Shown in pieces: positions 35,865 through 43,428 of a stretch of DNA of 64,000 bases. Position 1 is the stretch's first letter. Each line of letters opens with the position of its first letter. The DNA comes from Faecalibacterium sp. I4-1-79 (GTDB lineage Bacteria > Bacillota > Clostridia > Oscillospirales > Ruminococcaceae), in NCBI RefSeq assembly GCF_023347235.1, contig NZ_CP094467.1:1798001-1862000 (forward strand). The letters run 5' to 3'. A model generated the notes under the pieces. It did not search any database. It saw only the letters and a program-made list of their open reading frames with translations, and was not told the DNA's origin. Both the position numbers and the translations under genes were made by a program.

Positions 35865-37202
35865 TCAAAGCTCTTCCCCGCTCTCCGGCAGACGTGCCGT
35901 TACCGGTCTGCCCGGCTCGGTGTCCAGCTCCAGCAGGGTGGCGGCGGTGTTCTCGTCCAGCGTCTGCACCGCACGCAGCTTGCGGCTGATGGCACGGCTG
36001 CGCACCCCGATGAGGTTATCCAGTTCTTCGTCGGTCTGGCGCAGACGCTGCTGCATCTTGGAAAGCCCCTGCCCGAACTTATCGAACTCGGTCTTGACTG
36101 CGCCAAGCAGCTGCCACACCTCGCCGGAGCGCTTCTGGATGGCAAGGGTCTTGAAGCCCATTTGCAGGCTGTTGAGCAATGCTGCCATGGTGCTGGGACC
36201 GGCCACGTTCACCTGATAATCCCGCTGCAAAACCTCCAGCAGCCCGGCGTTCACCACCTCGGCGTACAGCCCCTCAAAGGGCAGAAACAGGATGCCGAAG
36301 GCTGTGGTATAGGGCGGCTCCACATATTTTTCCCGGATGTCCTTTGCCTCGCTGCGCAGCACCAGTTCCAGCGCGTGGCGGGCGTTTTCCACTGCCTGTG
36401 CATCGCCGGAAGCCTGTGCGTCCTGCAAGTGGGCGTAGGTGTCGCCGGGGAATTTGGAGTCGATGGGCAGCCAGACGCTGTTGCCGTCCACGCCGGGCAT
36501 ACGGATGGCGTACTCCACCCGCAGGGTGCTGCCGGGGATGGTGGCCACGTTGGTGTCGTACTGCTCCGGTGCAAGGATCTCTTCCAGAATCGCGCCCAGC
36601 TGGATCTCGCCCAGAATGCCGCGGGTCTTAACGCCGGAAAGCACCTGCTTCAGCCCGCCCACATCGGCGGCAAGGCTCTGCATCTCGCCCAAGCCCTTGT
36701 ACACCTGCTCCAGCTGGTCGTTGACCGCCTTGAAGCTTTCGGTCACCCGCTTTTGCAGTGCGTCCTGCAATTGCTCGTCCACGGTGTGGCGTATCTCATC
36801 CAGTTTCTGGGCATTCTGTGCCTGCATGGCGGCAAGGCCGTCTGCCAGTGCTTTGCGCATCTCCTCCAGCTTGCGGGCGTTGGAGGCTTCCAGTCCCTGC
36901 AGCCGTTGCTCCATGGTCTGCTGCTGGGTGTTCTGCCCTGCCGTCAGGGTGCTGCTCATACCCTGCACTGCGGTTTGCAGGGTATCGCTGATGTGCGCCA
37001 TCGCGGCCAGATTCTGCTGTGCCTGCTGCGCCTGCTTTTCTTCCAACACCCGCGCCTGTGCTTCCAACTGCTGGCGCAGCCACTCTTTCAGAGCTTCGTC
37101 ATCCTGCCGGGCGGTGGGCTTGCCGGTGCGGTACAGCAAAAGCGCCTGCAACAGGCAGATGGCCACCAGCAAAAGCGTATACAGTCCTGCCAAAAATCCC
37201 AT
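35865..37202 (-). CDS. rmuC: DNA recombination protein RmuC
   Basis: A 445-residue RmuC family protein: one N-terminal membrane helix (residues about 3-24, GFLAGLYTLLLVAICLLQAL), a long coiled coil rich in Q, A and E (about 30-170) and the nuclease-like RmuC domain (GILGEIQLGAILEEIL, VWLPIDSKFPGDTYAHL, FLPFEGLYAEVV). The start at 37202 is preceded by AAAGGAGAATGTCT; an ATG 6 bp earlier is too near the ribosome site. RmuC limits inversions at repeats in E. coli; mechanism unclear. Confidence 0.92.
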   Translation of the reverse strand: MGFLAGLYTLLLVAICLLQALLLYRTGKPTARQDDEALKEWLRQQLEAQARVLEEKQAQQAQQNLAAMAHISDTLQTAVQGMSSTLTAGQNTQQQTMEQRLQGLEASNARKLEEMRKALADGLAAMQAQNAQKLDEIRHTVDEQLQDALQKRVTESFKAVNDQLEQVYKGLGEMQSLAADVGGLKQVLSGVKTRGILGEIQLGAILEEILAPEQYDTNVATIPGSTLRVEYAIRMPGVDGNSVWLPIDSKFPGDTYAHLQDAQASGDAQAVENARHALELVLRSEAKDIREKYVEPPYTTAFGILFLPFEGLYAEVVNAGLLEVLQRDYQVNVAGPSTMAALLNSLQMGFKTLAIQKRSGEVWQLLGAVKTEFDKFGQGLSKMQQRLRQTDEELDNLIGVRSRAISRKLRAVQTLDENTAATLLELDTEPGRPVTARLPESGEEL

Positions 37203-37221
37203 AGACATTCTCCTTTAACTC

Positions 37222-37257
37222 AAAAATCCGGGTCTTGCGGTAATGGCAGACCCGGAT
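37222..37257 (-). terminator. Terminator of the transglutaminase-like gene
   Basis: Perfect 10-bp stem ATCCGGGTCT / AGACCCGGAT with T5 on the minus strand, between the transglutaminase-like gene and rmuC. Confidence 0.88.
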
Positions 37258-37261
37258 CTGT

Positions 37262-38725
37262 TTATACTTCCTGATGCTTTACGATTTCGTGTGTAGTCTC
37301 CACCTGCTGGCCGTACAGACCCACGCCGTCTACCTCTATCTCGCCTACCTGATTATCACAGGGGTCGGCGCGGAAGGAACACATGGGCGGGTCGAAGGGA
37401 GCGCAGATGTCACTGTTGGCCACCATGCGGTCGGTGTCCAGATTGCCGAAGTAGTGCAGGCGCATCTTCTCGTTGCCCGCACGCGCCATAGACGCACCGG
37501 CAGAGCAATCGGCGTACATCCAGCCCTTGGGCGCGATGTAGAACATTGCCCAGTCGTGGCAGCCGGCTGTCTCCGGCCGTGCCACCATGCCGCTCTGCCA
37601 CTTTGCCGGGATGCCTGCAATGCGGCAAAGAGTGATAAAGGTAGCGGCCATCACGCCGCAATCGCCCCGGCGGCTGCGGGCGCAGTTATCAGTGATGTTC
37701 TCGTGCACAAAATACATGGGCTGGAAGTGGTAGTGCACGTTCAGGGTGACAAAATCATAAATGCGCTTTGCCTTCTGCACTGGGTCGGTGATACCCTCGG
37801 TCAGCTGCGCAGCCAGTGCCTTCATATAGGGGGTAAAGGCGATGTGGGGCAGCTGCTCTGCGGTGTCAAAATCCGGCTGCACCGGGTCGGCCTGTATTTC
37901 CAGCGGGGCAGCGTAGTGTGCAGTGCTGCGGTAGCTGTACTGTGCCCCAAAGCGGCAGTTCTCGGCAAGGTCTGCCTCCCAGTACGCGGTGCGCTGGGGT
38001 GCGGTTTCCGGCGCAATATAAGTGGGCTGGGTGGTAAAGCTGTCCAGCGTGATATTGCTCTGTGCCGGGCAGGCAGCGGGCAGCGGCAGCCATACCTTGA
38101 CGTGCACGGTGTTTCTGCCCTCAGCCTTTGCGGCGGCAAGGGCATGGGCAAACACCTCGTCCGTCATGCCGATACTGGTGCGCATGGTGATGTCTGCGCT
38201 GACTGCGCCGGTGCGCACCATCTGGTCGTGCTGGGGCTCAAAACGATCCCAGCTGCGCTCCGGGACGGGCGGGTCCAGCTGACGGGCAGCAAGGTCGGGA
38301 TGGGTAGCCACCAGCGTTTCGGCGGCGCGGTAGATATAGCGCTTCTTCCCCTCCACAAAGCGCCAATCCATCTGCCCGGCAGCATCCAGCGCGGCGAACT
38401 CCTCGGCGGTAAAGTCTCGCAGGGTGGCTTGCAGCTGGTTCAGCAGCTGCTCGGCGGTGAGTGTGTAGTCCTGCGGCAGACGGCGCAAAATCTCCCGGTG
38501 CGCCAGCAGACCCTGCCGCCACACATCCACGCCGTGAGGAGTGGGGTTTACGGGCAGCGCACCCTGCGGGTGCAGGGGCTGGTTCTGGCTGGCGGTCCAG
38601 TCCTCGGCCAGACAGGCGTCGATGCGCGCAATGGCGGCATCGTAGTAGCCTGCCTCCTTCAGGCGGCGGATGTCGTCCGGCAGCTCCATGTTCAGGTATG
38701 CAAAACAAGTATTCTGATCCATCAT
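37262..38725 (-). CDS. Transglutaminase-like cysteine hydrolase
   Basis: A 487-residue protein with a C-terminal transglutaminase-like domain. The catalytic triad is visible: Cys in RRGDCGVMAATFITLCR, His in GCHDWAMFYIA and Asp in YADCSAG. The upstream half (1-290) is rich in tryptophan and proline and has no signature I can name. No signal peptide is seen, so it is probably cytoplasmic. AAAGGAG lies 6 bp before the ATG at 38725. Bacterial members act as proteases or amidases; the substrate here is unknown. Confidence 0.8.
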   Translation of the reverse strand: MMDQNTCFAYLNMELPDDIRRLKEAGYYDAAIARIDACLAEDWTASQNQPLHPQGALPVNPTPHGVDVWRQGLLAHREILRRLPQDYTLTAEQLLNQLQATLRDFTAEEFAALDAAGQMDWRFVEGKKRYIYRAAETLVATHPDLAARQLDPPVPERSWDRFEPQHDQMVRTGAVSADITMRTSIGMTDEVFAHALAAAKAEGRNTVHVKVWLPLPAACPAQSNITLDSFTTQPTYIAPETAPQRTAYWEADLAENCRFGAQYSYRSTAHYAAPLEIQADPVQPDFDTAEQLPHIAFTPYMKALAAQLTEGITDPVQKAKRIYDFVTLNVHYHFQPMYFVHENITDNCARSRRGDCGVMAATFITLCRIAGIPAKWQSGMVARPETAGCHDWAMFYIAPKGWMYADCSAGASMARAGNEKMRLHYFGNLDTDRMVANSDICAPFDPPMCSFRADPCDNQVGEIEVDGVGLYGQQVETTHEIVKHQEV

Positions 38726-38748
38726 GCTCTACTCCTTTTTATTTATGG

Positions 38749-39816
38749 TCAAGCAGCGGTCTGCTGCTCCCAGAAAGCTACGGCTTCCGTCAGCCAGCCC
38801 TCGGCATCAGTGTTATCGCCTACCCCGATGCAATGGGGTGCAGACTCAAACACCTTTACAACATAAGGCACCTTATGGGCTTCCAGCGCCGCTTGCAGCG
38901 CCGGACCCTGCACCTGATTGATCATCCAGGGCAGCACCTTGTCATCCTTCCCGTACCAGAAAAATACCGGCGGATAATCATCCGTGATAAGATCTGCCAC
39001 ACTGGAGCAGTAATAGTGCCACCCATAGTTGCCGGTATCCATAAACGCCTGATACGCGATCTTTACCTCTGAAAAGTTCACAACTGAATAACCCAGCAGC
39101 AATGCGCCGGGTCTTGCAACGCCGTAATGGCCGTAGCCGCGCTCCTTGTTCGCAAACACACCCGCAAGCTGACCACCGGAGGAGTAACCCATCAGCGCAT
39201 AGTCCTGCGTATGGATGGAAAGCTCCTCGTCAAGGCTCGTCACCAGCTGCACCGCCCGTGCCAGATCCTGAAGCGGGGCGTTATCGCCCAGATCCAAGAA
39301 GGTGCGGTAGCGCAGCACGAACACAGCATAGCCCAATTTATGCAGCTCGTAGGCGGTGGAGCCGCCCTCGCCCATCTCTGAGGTTATGGTCAGGGCGTTG
39401 CCAGGGATCACGATAGCCGTTTTGGCGTTGGGCGTCTCTGCCGGGTAATAAAACAGCTGCACACAGCCCAGACTGGAATTCTGTTCGATCTCCTCCGGGG
39501 TGTAGACCTGATAGGTGACCTTGACGCCCTTGTTATAGTTATCAATGATAAGGTTTAGTGCAGCAATGCCGGATTCCCGGTCAGTGTCGCCAAAATAATC
39601 GTGCAGGGTCTTGTTTTTCCAGCGTGCCACCATCAGCGGCGTCATCTCGCGGCAATATGTATAATAGCCGGTCCCTTGGATCGCCGGGTTCGCGCGCAGC
39701 TGTGCCATCGTAGTTTCTGCGGTGACATGGGGTGCGATCTCTGCGCCAAAGGCAGGCAGCACCGCGCAAAGCACAAGCCATACCATACACAGCAGCACAT
39801 GTACAGTTTTCTTCAT
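38749..39816 (-). CDS. Exported alpha/beta hydrolase
   Basis: A 355-residue secreted hydrolase. The ATG at 39816 (MKKTVHVLLCMVWLVLCAVL) has GGAGG upstream and starts a signal peptide with a cleavage site near PAFGAE. The esterase nucleophile elbow is MGYSSGGQLAG, the acid lies in WYGKDDKVLP and the histidine in SAPHCIGVGD. It resembles acetyl-esterase/BD-FAE type enzymes acting on acylated sugars, but the substrate cannot be set. Its promoter (complement 39877-39904) is divergent from the following GNAT gene. Confidence 0.82.
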   Translation of the reverse strand: MKKTVHVLLCMVWLVLCAVLPAFGAEIAPHVTAETTMAQLRANPAIQGTGYYTYCREMTPLMVARWKNKTLHDYFGDTDRESGIAALNLIIDNYNKGVKVTYQVYTPEEIEQNSSLGCVQLFYYPAETPNAKTAIVIPGNALTITSEMGEGGSTAYELHKLGYAVFVLRYRTFLDLGDNAPLQDLARAVQLVTSLDEELSIHTQDYALMGYSSGGQLAGVFANKERGYGHYGVARPGALLLGYSVVNFSEVKIAYQAFMDTGNYGWHYYCSSVADLITDDYPPVFFWYGKDDKVLPWMINQVQGPALQAALEAHKVPYVVKVFESAPHCIGVGDNTDAEGWLTEAVAFWEQQTAA

Positions 39817-39876
39817 ACATCCTCCATGGGAGACAGCACGCCCCTGCACTGCCCCGCTCCGTATTCTTGTTCCCTT

Positions 39877-39904
39877 ATTGTATCACAAACGAGGGGGATG
39901 TCAA
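39877..39904 (-). promoter_or_regulatory. Promoter of the exported hydrolase gene
   Basis: Minus strand: TTGACA (39904-39899), 16-bp spacer, TACAAT (39882-39877). Confidence 0.75.
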
Positions 39905-39928
39905 AGCAATTTCTGTGCAGTCCGCTTC

Positions 39929-39957
39929 TTGTACCGCCCGGCAAATTCTGCTATACT
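39929..39957 (+). promoter_or_regulatory. Promoter of the GNAT gene
   Basis: TTGTAC (39929-39934), 17-bp spacer ending TGC, TATACT (39952-39957). Confidence 0.75.
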
Positions 39958-40018
39958 GAAACCTATCCGGGAGTGGAAAGAGAGTGTGGGCATTTTTCGG
40001 CCCGCCGAGGATGAAAGT

Positions 40019-40537
40019 ATGGATAAGATCATCATCCGGCCTATGACGCCGGAGGACTGGGGCGCAGTCTCCAGAATCTATGTTGAGGGCATCGCTACGG
40101 AATACGCAACCTTCCAGACCGAATGCCCGCCCTATACCGCGTGGGACGCTTCCCACACAAAGGAGTGCCGTCTGGTCATTCTTTCCGGCGGGGTTCTGGC
40201 AGGGTGGTGTGCCTTGCACCGGGTAGACCCCCGCTGGTGCTACCGGGGCGTGGCCGAGGTGAGCATCTATGTGGGTGAGCAGTTTCGGGGGCACGGACTG
40301 GGCTTCCGGCTGTTGAGCGCCCTGTGCGCCGCTGCCGAAAAGGCCGGGTACTGGACACTGCAATCCACCGTTTTGCAGGATAACGCTGCCAGCCGCGCCC
40401 TGCATGCCAAGTGCGGCTTCCGGCTGGTAGGACGCCGGGAGCGCATTGCACGGGACTGCCACGGCCGCTGGCTGGATACCTACCTAATGGAGCGCCGCGC
40501 CGCCGCAGACGAACCGGAGGGGTTCAAAAAGCTGTGA
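40019..40537 (+). CDS. GNAT N-acetyltransferase of the phosphinothricin type
   Basis: A 172-residue acetyltransferase. The ATG at 40019 (MDKIIIRPMTPEDWGAVSRI) has GAGG 8 bp upstream. The acetyl-CoA loop is QFRGHGLGFRLLSAL and the ending LHAKCGFRLVGRRERIARD is typical of the PAT/YncA (MnaT) group, which acetylate phosphinothricin, methionine sulfone or related amino acids. Single gene with its own promoter. Confidence 0.87.
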   Translation: MDKIIIRPMTPEDWGAVSRIYVEGIATEYATFQTECPPYTAWDASHTKECRLVILSGGVLAGWCALHRVDPRWCYRGVAEVSIYVGEQFRGHGLGFRLLSALCAAAEKAGYWTLQSTVLQDNAASRALHAKCGFRLVGRRERIARDCHGRWLDTYLMERRAAADEPEGFKKL

Positions 40538-40559
40538 CTCGCCGCTTGGCGCAGGCTAA

Positions 40560-40659
40560 CGATTGGATATGGTCTCCGCTTACGCTCTGGCCATTTTCAG
40601 CAGAATTTTTATTTGTAGACCGGGAAAATCCGTGGATTTTCCCGGTCTACCTCTTCACG
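40560..40659 (-). repeat. Dispersed palindromic intergenic repeat, copy C
   Basis: Minus orientation. Begins CGTGAA, then a perfect 17-bp hairpin GTAGACCGGGAAAATCC / GATTTTCCCGGTCTAC-type (40616-40651) with a 3-nt loop, then an A-rich link, CTGAAAATGGCC, AGAGCGTAAGCGGAG, ACCAT and CCAATCG. The flanking blocks match copies A and B; the hairpin sequence differs. No T-run follows the stem, so it is not a normal terminator. Confidence 0.7.
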
Positions 40660-40671
40660 AAGTAGGAGCAC

Positions 40672-40714
40672 AAAGCAGAAGGAGCCGCTGCACTTTTTGG
40701 TGCAGCGGCTCCTG
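40672..40714 (-). terminator. Hairpin after the HD-domain gene
   Basis: Perfect 14-bp stem AGGAGCCGCTGCAC / GTGCAGCGGCTCCT; the tail on the minus strand (TTCTGCTTTG) is only partly T-rich, so termination efficiency is uncertain. Confidence 0.65.
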
Positions 40715-40734
40715 TTATTTGCGATGATCCGGTT

Positions 40735-41259
40735 TTACCACTCGTCGTATTCGCCGTTGGCGTTTTTGGCGGCAGCCACGCGGCTGCGCTTGAACATGCT
40801 TTCCACCACGGCGCAGTACTTATCGGCAAGGCAGACGATGATGGCCTCGCGGCAGCTGGGCACATGACGGAAGGTCAGCGGCCACATGTGGCTGGAAATG
40901 ATGCTCTGTTCCTTTTTGGTGATATGGAACACCTGTTCTGCATTGACGCAGGCACGGCTCGGGTGGGAGAATCCGTGCATCTCGAACAGGCGGTGGATAC
41001 CATGGAAGGTACCTTTTTTATGCCAGTCGTACAGATAAAAATCGTGCAGGAAAGCACCGACAGCCAGCGAGGTCTCATCTGCACCCAAATGCAGCCGATG
41101 GTTCAGCCACCAGCTGACCAGCACCACATTCTTGCAGTGCTGATAGGTGGTAACGTCCCCATGCTGGATGAACTCCCGCATCTGCTGCACCTTGGGGTTT
41201 TGATCGTATTTTTCCAGAATGGCATAAAGCTGTTCGCGTTCCGTAACAGAAAGCTGCAT
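40735..41259 (-). CDS. HD-domain phosphohydrolase
   Basis: A 174-residue protein with a single HD domain: histidine in TYQHCKNVVLVSWWL, the HD pair in GAFLHDFYLYDWH, a later ISSHMWPL and the aspartate in VCLADKYCAVVES. Such small HD proteins hydrolyse nucleotide or phosphate esters; the substrate is unknown. The ATG at 41259 is preceded by AAAGGA at 10 bp. Confidence 0.85.
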   Translation of the reverse strand: MQLSVTEREQLYAILEKYDQNPKVQQMREFIQHGDVTTYQHCKNVVLVSWWLNHRLHLGADETSLAVGAFLHDFYLYDWHKKGTFHGIHRLFEMHGFSHPSRACVNAEQVFHITKKEQSIISSHMWPLTFRHVPSCREAIIVCLADKYCAVVESMFKRSRVAAAKNANGEYDEW

Positions 41260-41299
41260 GAGCAAAATTTCCTTTCAACTCAATACGTTAACGTTTGTT

Positions 41300-41740
41300 T
41301 CAGGAGCGGAGCTGCACCGGGTTGGAATTGCCAAAATTTTCGGCCTCGGACGGGTTTGTCCGCTTGAGGGACAGATCCACCAGATACTGCTTACCGTCAC
41401 CCAGCTCTTCCAGCTGAGCAAGCTTTGCATTGGCAGAAGCCTCGTCCGGGTACCACTGGATGAGGAAGAAGTTTTCCGCTTCCACCCCGTAGTACAGCCA
41501 GAAGCCGTCCGCGCGCAGCAGATCGTCCAGATGATTCACCTCTTCGCCATCCGGCAGGCCAAGGCCTTCCTCTGCGTAGAGGTTTTCCGGCTCTACCTGC
41601 AGCATCTCAATAACCTGAATGGAGCTTTGCAGGTATTCGTCCTGCGAGGTGCTCTTATCGGAGCGCTCCCAGCCGGTGAGAAATGCCTGCATAAGCAGGT
41701 CGCGCACCTTGATGCGCGGCAGTGTGGGATCCATAACCAT
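41300..41740 (-). CDS. Hypothetical protein, 146 residues
   Basis: Not recognised. A soluble acidic protein (begins MVMDPTLPRIKVRDLLMQAF) with WERSDKSTSQDEYLQSS and FWLYYGVEAENFFLIQWYPDE. AAGGA precedes the ATG at 41740. No signal peptide or membrane segment. It lies 40 bp upstream of the HD-domain gene on the same strand and may be co-transcribed. Confidence 0.7.
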   Translation of the reverse strand: MVMDPTLPRIKVRDLLMQAFLTGWERSDKSTSQDEYLQSSIQVIEMLQVEPENLYAEEGLGLPDGEEVNHLDDLLRADGFWLYYGVEAENFFLIQWYPDEASANAKLAQLEELGDGKQYLVDLSLKRTNPSEAENFGNSNPVQLRS

Positions 41741-41878
41741 TTTTGTTTCCTTCTTTCGTGGTTTTATCCCCGTTGGACAGTATACGGCATACGCCTGTGC
41801 AAGTCAACGGTTTATTTGTGAATTTTTTGTAGGTACGGCCAAAATTTACACACGCTTTTCCTGTTTCAGTCGGTTATC

Positions 41879-42655
41879 TCAGGCGTGAAAGGAAAAGGTA
41901 TCGTTCAGCCACTCCACCGCAAGCTTGACCCAGCGGTGGCGGTGGGTGCTGTCGGCGTCCACCTCCGGGGTGGAGATACTGGTGCCGTGGCAGCCCTTTT
42001 CAAACAGGTGCACTTCGCATGGCACGCCTGCCTTGTGCAGGGCGCTGAGCAGCAGCAAGGCGTTTTCCACCGGGACAGTTTCGTCCTCCATGGTATGCCA
42101 GACGAATACCGGTGGTGTGGCGGGGGTGATCTTATCCTCCAGCGTAAAGCGCTGGTGGGCGGCAACATCCTGCGTGCCTGTCAGCTGCACAAAGCTGTCC
42201 CTGTGGGCGTATTCTCCGGCGGTGACCACCGGGTAGGCCAGCAGCAGGGCGTTGGGCCGCGGCTGGTCTGCCATGCCGGGGATATCCCACACTGCACCGG
42301 ACAGTGCCAGATGCCCGCCGGCAGAAAAGCCGCACAAAGCGATCTGATCCGGCAAAATATTCCACTGTTCTGCGTGCTGCCGCACAAGGCCGATGGCCTG
42401 TGCCAGCTGCCGCATGGGCAGCGCATCCCGGGCGCTCTCCCTTACTGCGTAGTGCAGTACCGCCGTGTGGTAGCCAGCTGCCGCAAATTGCAGCGCTACG
42501 GGGTCGCCCTCCCGGGGGCTGACGTGGGTATAGCCGCCGCCGGGCACCACCAGCACCAGCGGGCGCTGCCGGAAATGCGGCATGGCCTCCACGCTCTCCC
42601 GCAGGTAGAGCGTCAGCGTACCGCCGCCAGTCAATTCCAGTTGTTCAAGTTGCAT
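41879..42655 (-). CDS. Alpha/beta hydrolase (acetyl esterase type)
   Basis: A 258-residue cytoplasmic esterase. Oxyanion HGGGY-type loop VVPGGGYTHVSPREGDP, nucleophile elbow CGFSAGGHLALSGA, acid in HTMEDETVPVENA and histidine in FEKGCHGTS. This pattern is that of BD-FAE / acetyl-xylan-esterase-like enzymes that deacetylate imported sugars. Its ATG directly follows the stop of the upstream C_GCAxxG_C_C gene, so the two are translationally linked. Confidence 0.87.
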   Translation of the reverse strand: MQLEQLELTGGGTLTLYLRESVEAMPHFRQRPLVLVVPGGGYTHVSPREGDPVALQFAAAGYHTAVLHYAVRESARDALPMRQLAQAIGLVRQHAEQWNILPDQIALCGFSAGGHLALSGAVWDIPGMADQPRPNALLLAYPVVTAGEYAHRDSFVQLTGTQDVAAHQRFTLEDKITPATPPVFVWHTMEDETVPVENALLLLSALHKAGVPCEVHLFEKGCHGTSISTPEVDADSTHRHRWVKLAVEWLNDTFSFHA

Positions 42656-43147
42656 TTACACTTCCTCCTTATAAAAGCCGTGCCGTCCCTCCGGGTGCGC
42701 CGCAATAAATTCTGTGCACAGGTCTGCGCACAGGCGGCATAATTCCGGGCAGGGGCGCTTTTTATAGTAATCTGCGGTGCGGTCCTCTGCCGCCGTGCCT
42801 CCGGCAGGGGCAACACCCGCCTTTGCCAGCAGTTCCCGGCAGATGATGCTGCCGCCGCCGTTGCGGCTGCGGTACTGCTCTGCCGCCTGCTGCACCAGCG
42901 CGTACATCCGGGATTTATCCTTGGGGTCGGCGGGGTCGGCATAGACCATGCTCAGCACGGTCACCACACCGCAGAACGCCCCGCACACCTCCCGCATCCG
43001 GCCAATACCCGCGCCAAAGCCTGCGGAAAGGCGCAGCGCCGTTTCTTCGGTCAGGCCAAGCTGGGGTGCAAACGCCGCCACCACGCTCTGACTGCAATTA
43101 TAGCCCTTTAAGAACCATGCATAGGCGGCATCGCCCTGTTTTGACAT
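42656..43147 (-). CDS. C_GCAxxG_C_C family redox-type protein
   Basis: A 163-residue cysteine-rich protein. The ATG at 43147 (MSKQGDAAYAWFLKGYNCSQ) is preceded by AAGGATGTGAG. The family pattern is seen: GYNCSQSVVAAFAP, GFGAGIGRMREVCGAFCG, then ICRELL and RPCPELCRLCADLC near the end. Members are thought to be redox-active or electron-carrying, on the basis of the conserved cysteines. First gene of a pair with the esterase. Confidence 0.85.
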   Translation of the reverse strand: MSKQGDAAYAWFLKGYNCSQSVVAAFAPQLGLTEETALRLSAGFGAGIGRMREVCGAFCGVVTVLSMVYADPADPKDKSRMYALVQQAAEQYRSRNGGGSIICRELLAKAGVAPAGGTAAEDRTADYYKKRPCPELCRLCADLCTEFIAAHPEGRHGFYKEEV

Positions 43148-43314
43148 TTTCTCACATCCTTCCGGCATACTCGCTCCATTATAGCACAGTCTGCGCAAAA
43201 GTGGGAAAGCTTTTCCGAAAAAATTTCGTTCTTTATATAACAAACGATCCCGGAACGCCGTTTCGTGCACCGGGGCAGCAAATCTTTTACTTTTTTAACT
43301 TTTTATGAAAAGCC

Positions 43315-43343
43315 TTGATTTTCCCTGCAAGTCGTTGTATATT
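43315..43343 (+). promoter_or_regulatory. Promoter of htpG
   Basis: TTGATT (43315-43320), 17-bp spacer, TATATT (43338-43343). The -10 box overlaps the left arm of the CIRCE operator. Confidence 0.85.
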
Positions 43344-43368
43344 AGCACTCAGAAGTTATGAGTGCTAA
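43342..43368 (+). promoter_or_regulatory. CIRCE operator (HrcA site) of htpG
   Basis: Perfect consensus TTAGCACTC-N9-GAGTGCTAA. HrcA bound here would block the start point, so htpG should be in the HrcA heat-shock regulon. Confidence 0.95.
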
Positions 43369-43428
43369 GTATCCCGGCAGTTTACCGGGTACGGCGCACC
43401 AAATATGTGATAAAAGAGGTTTTGTATT

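Noticed and set aside
40616-40651. Terminator of the GNAT gene
   Set aside because: The perfect stem has no T-run on either strand and belongs to the dispersed repeat family.
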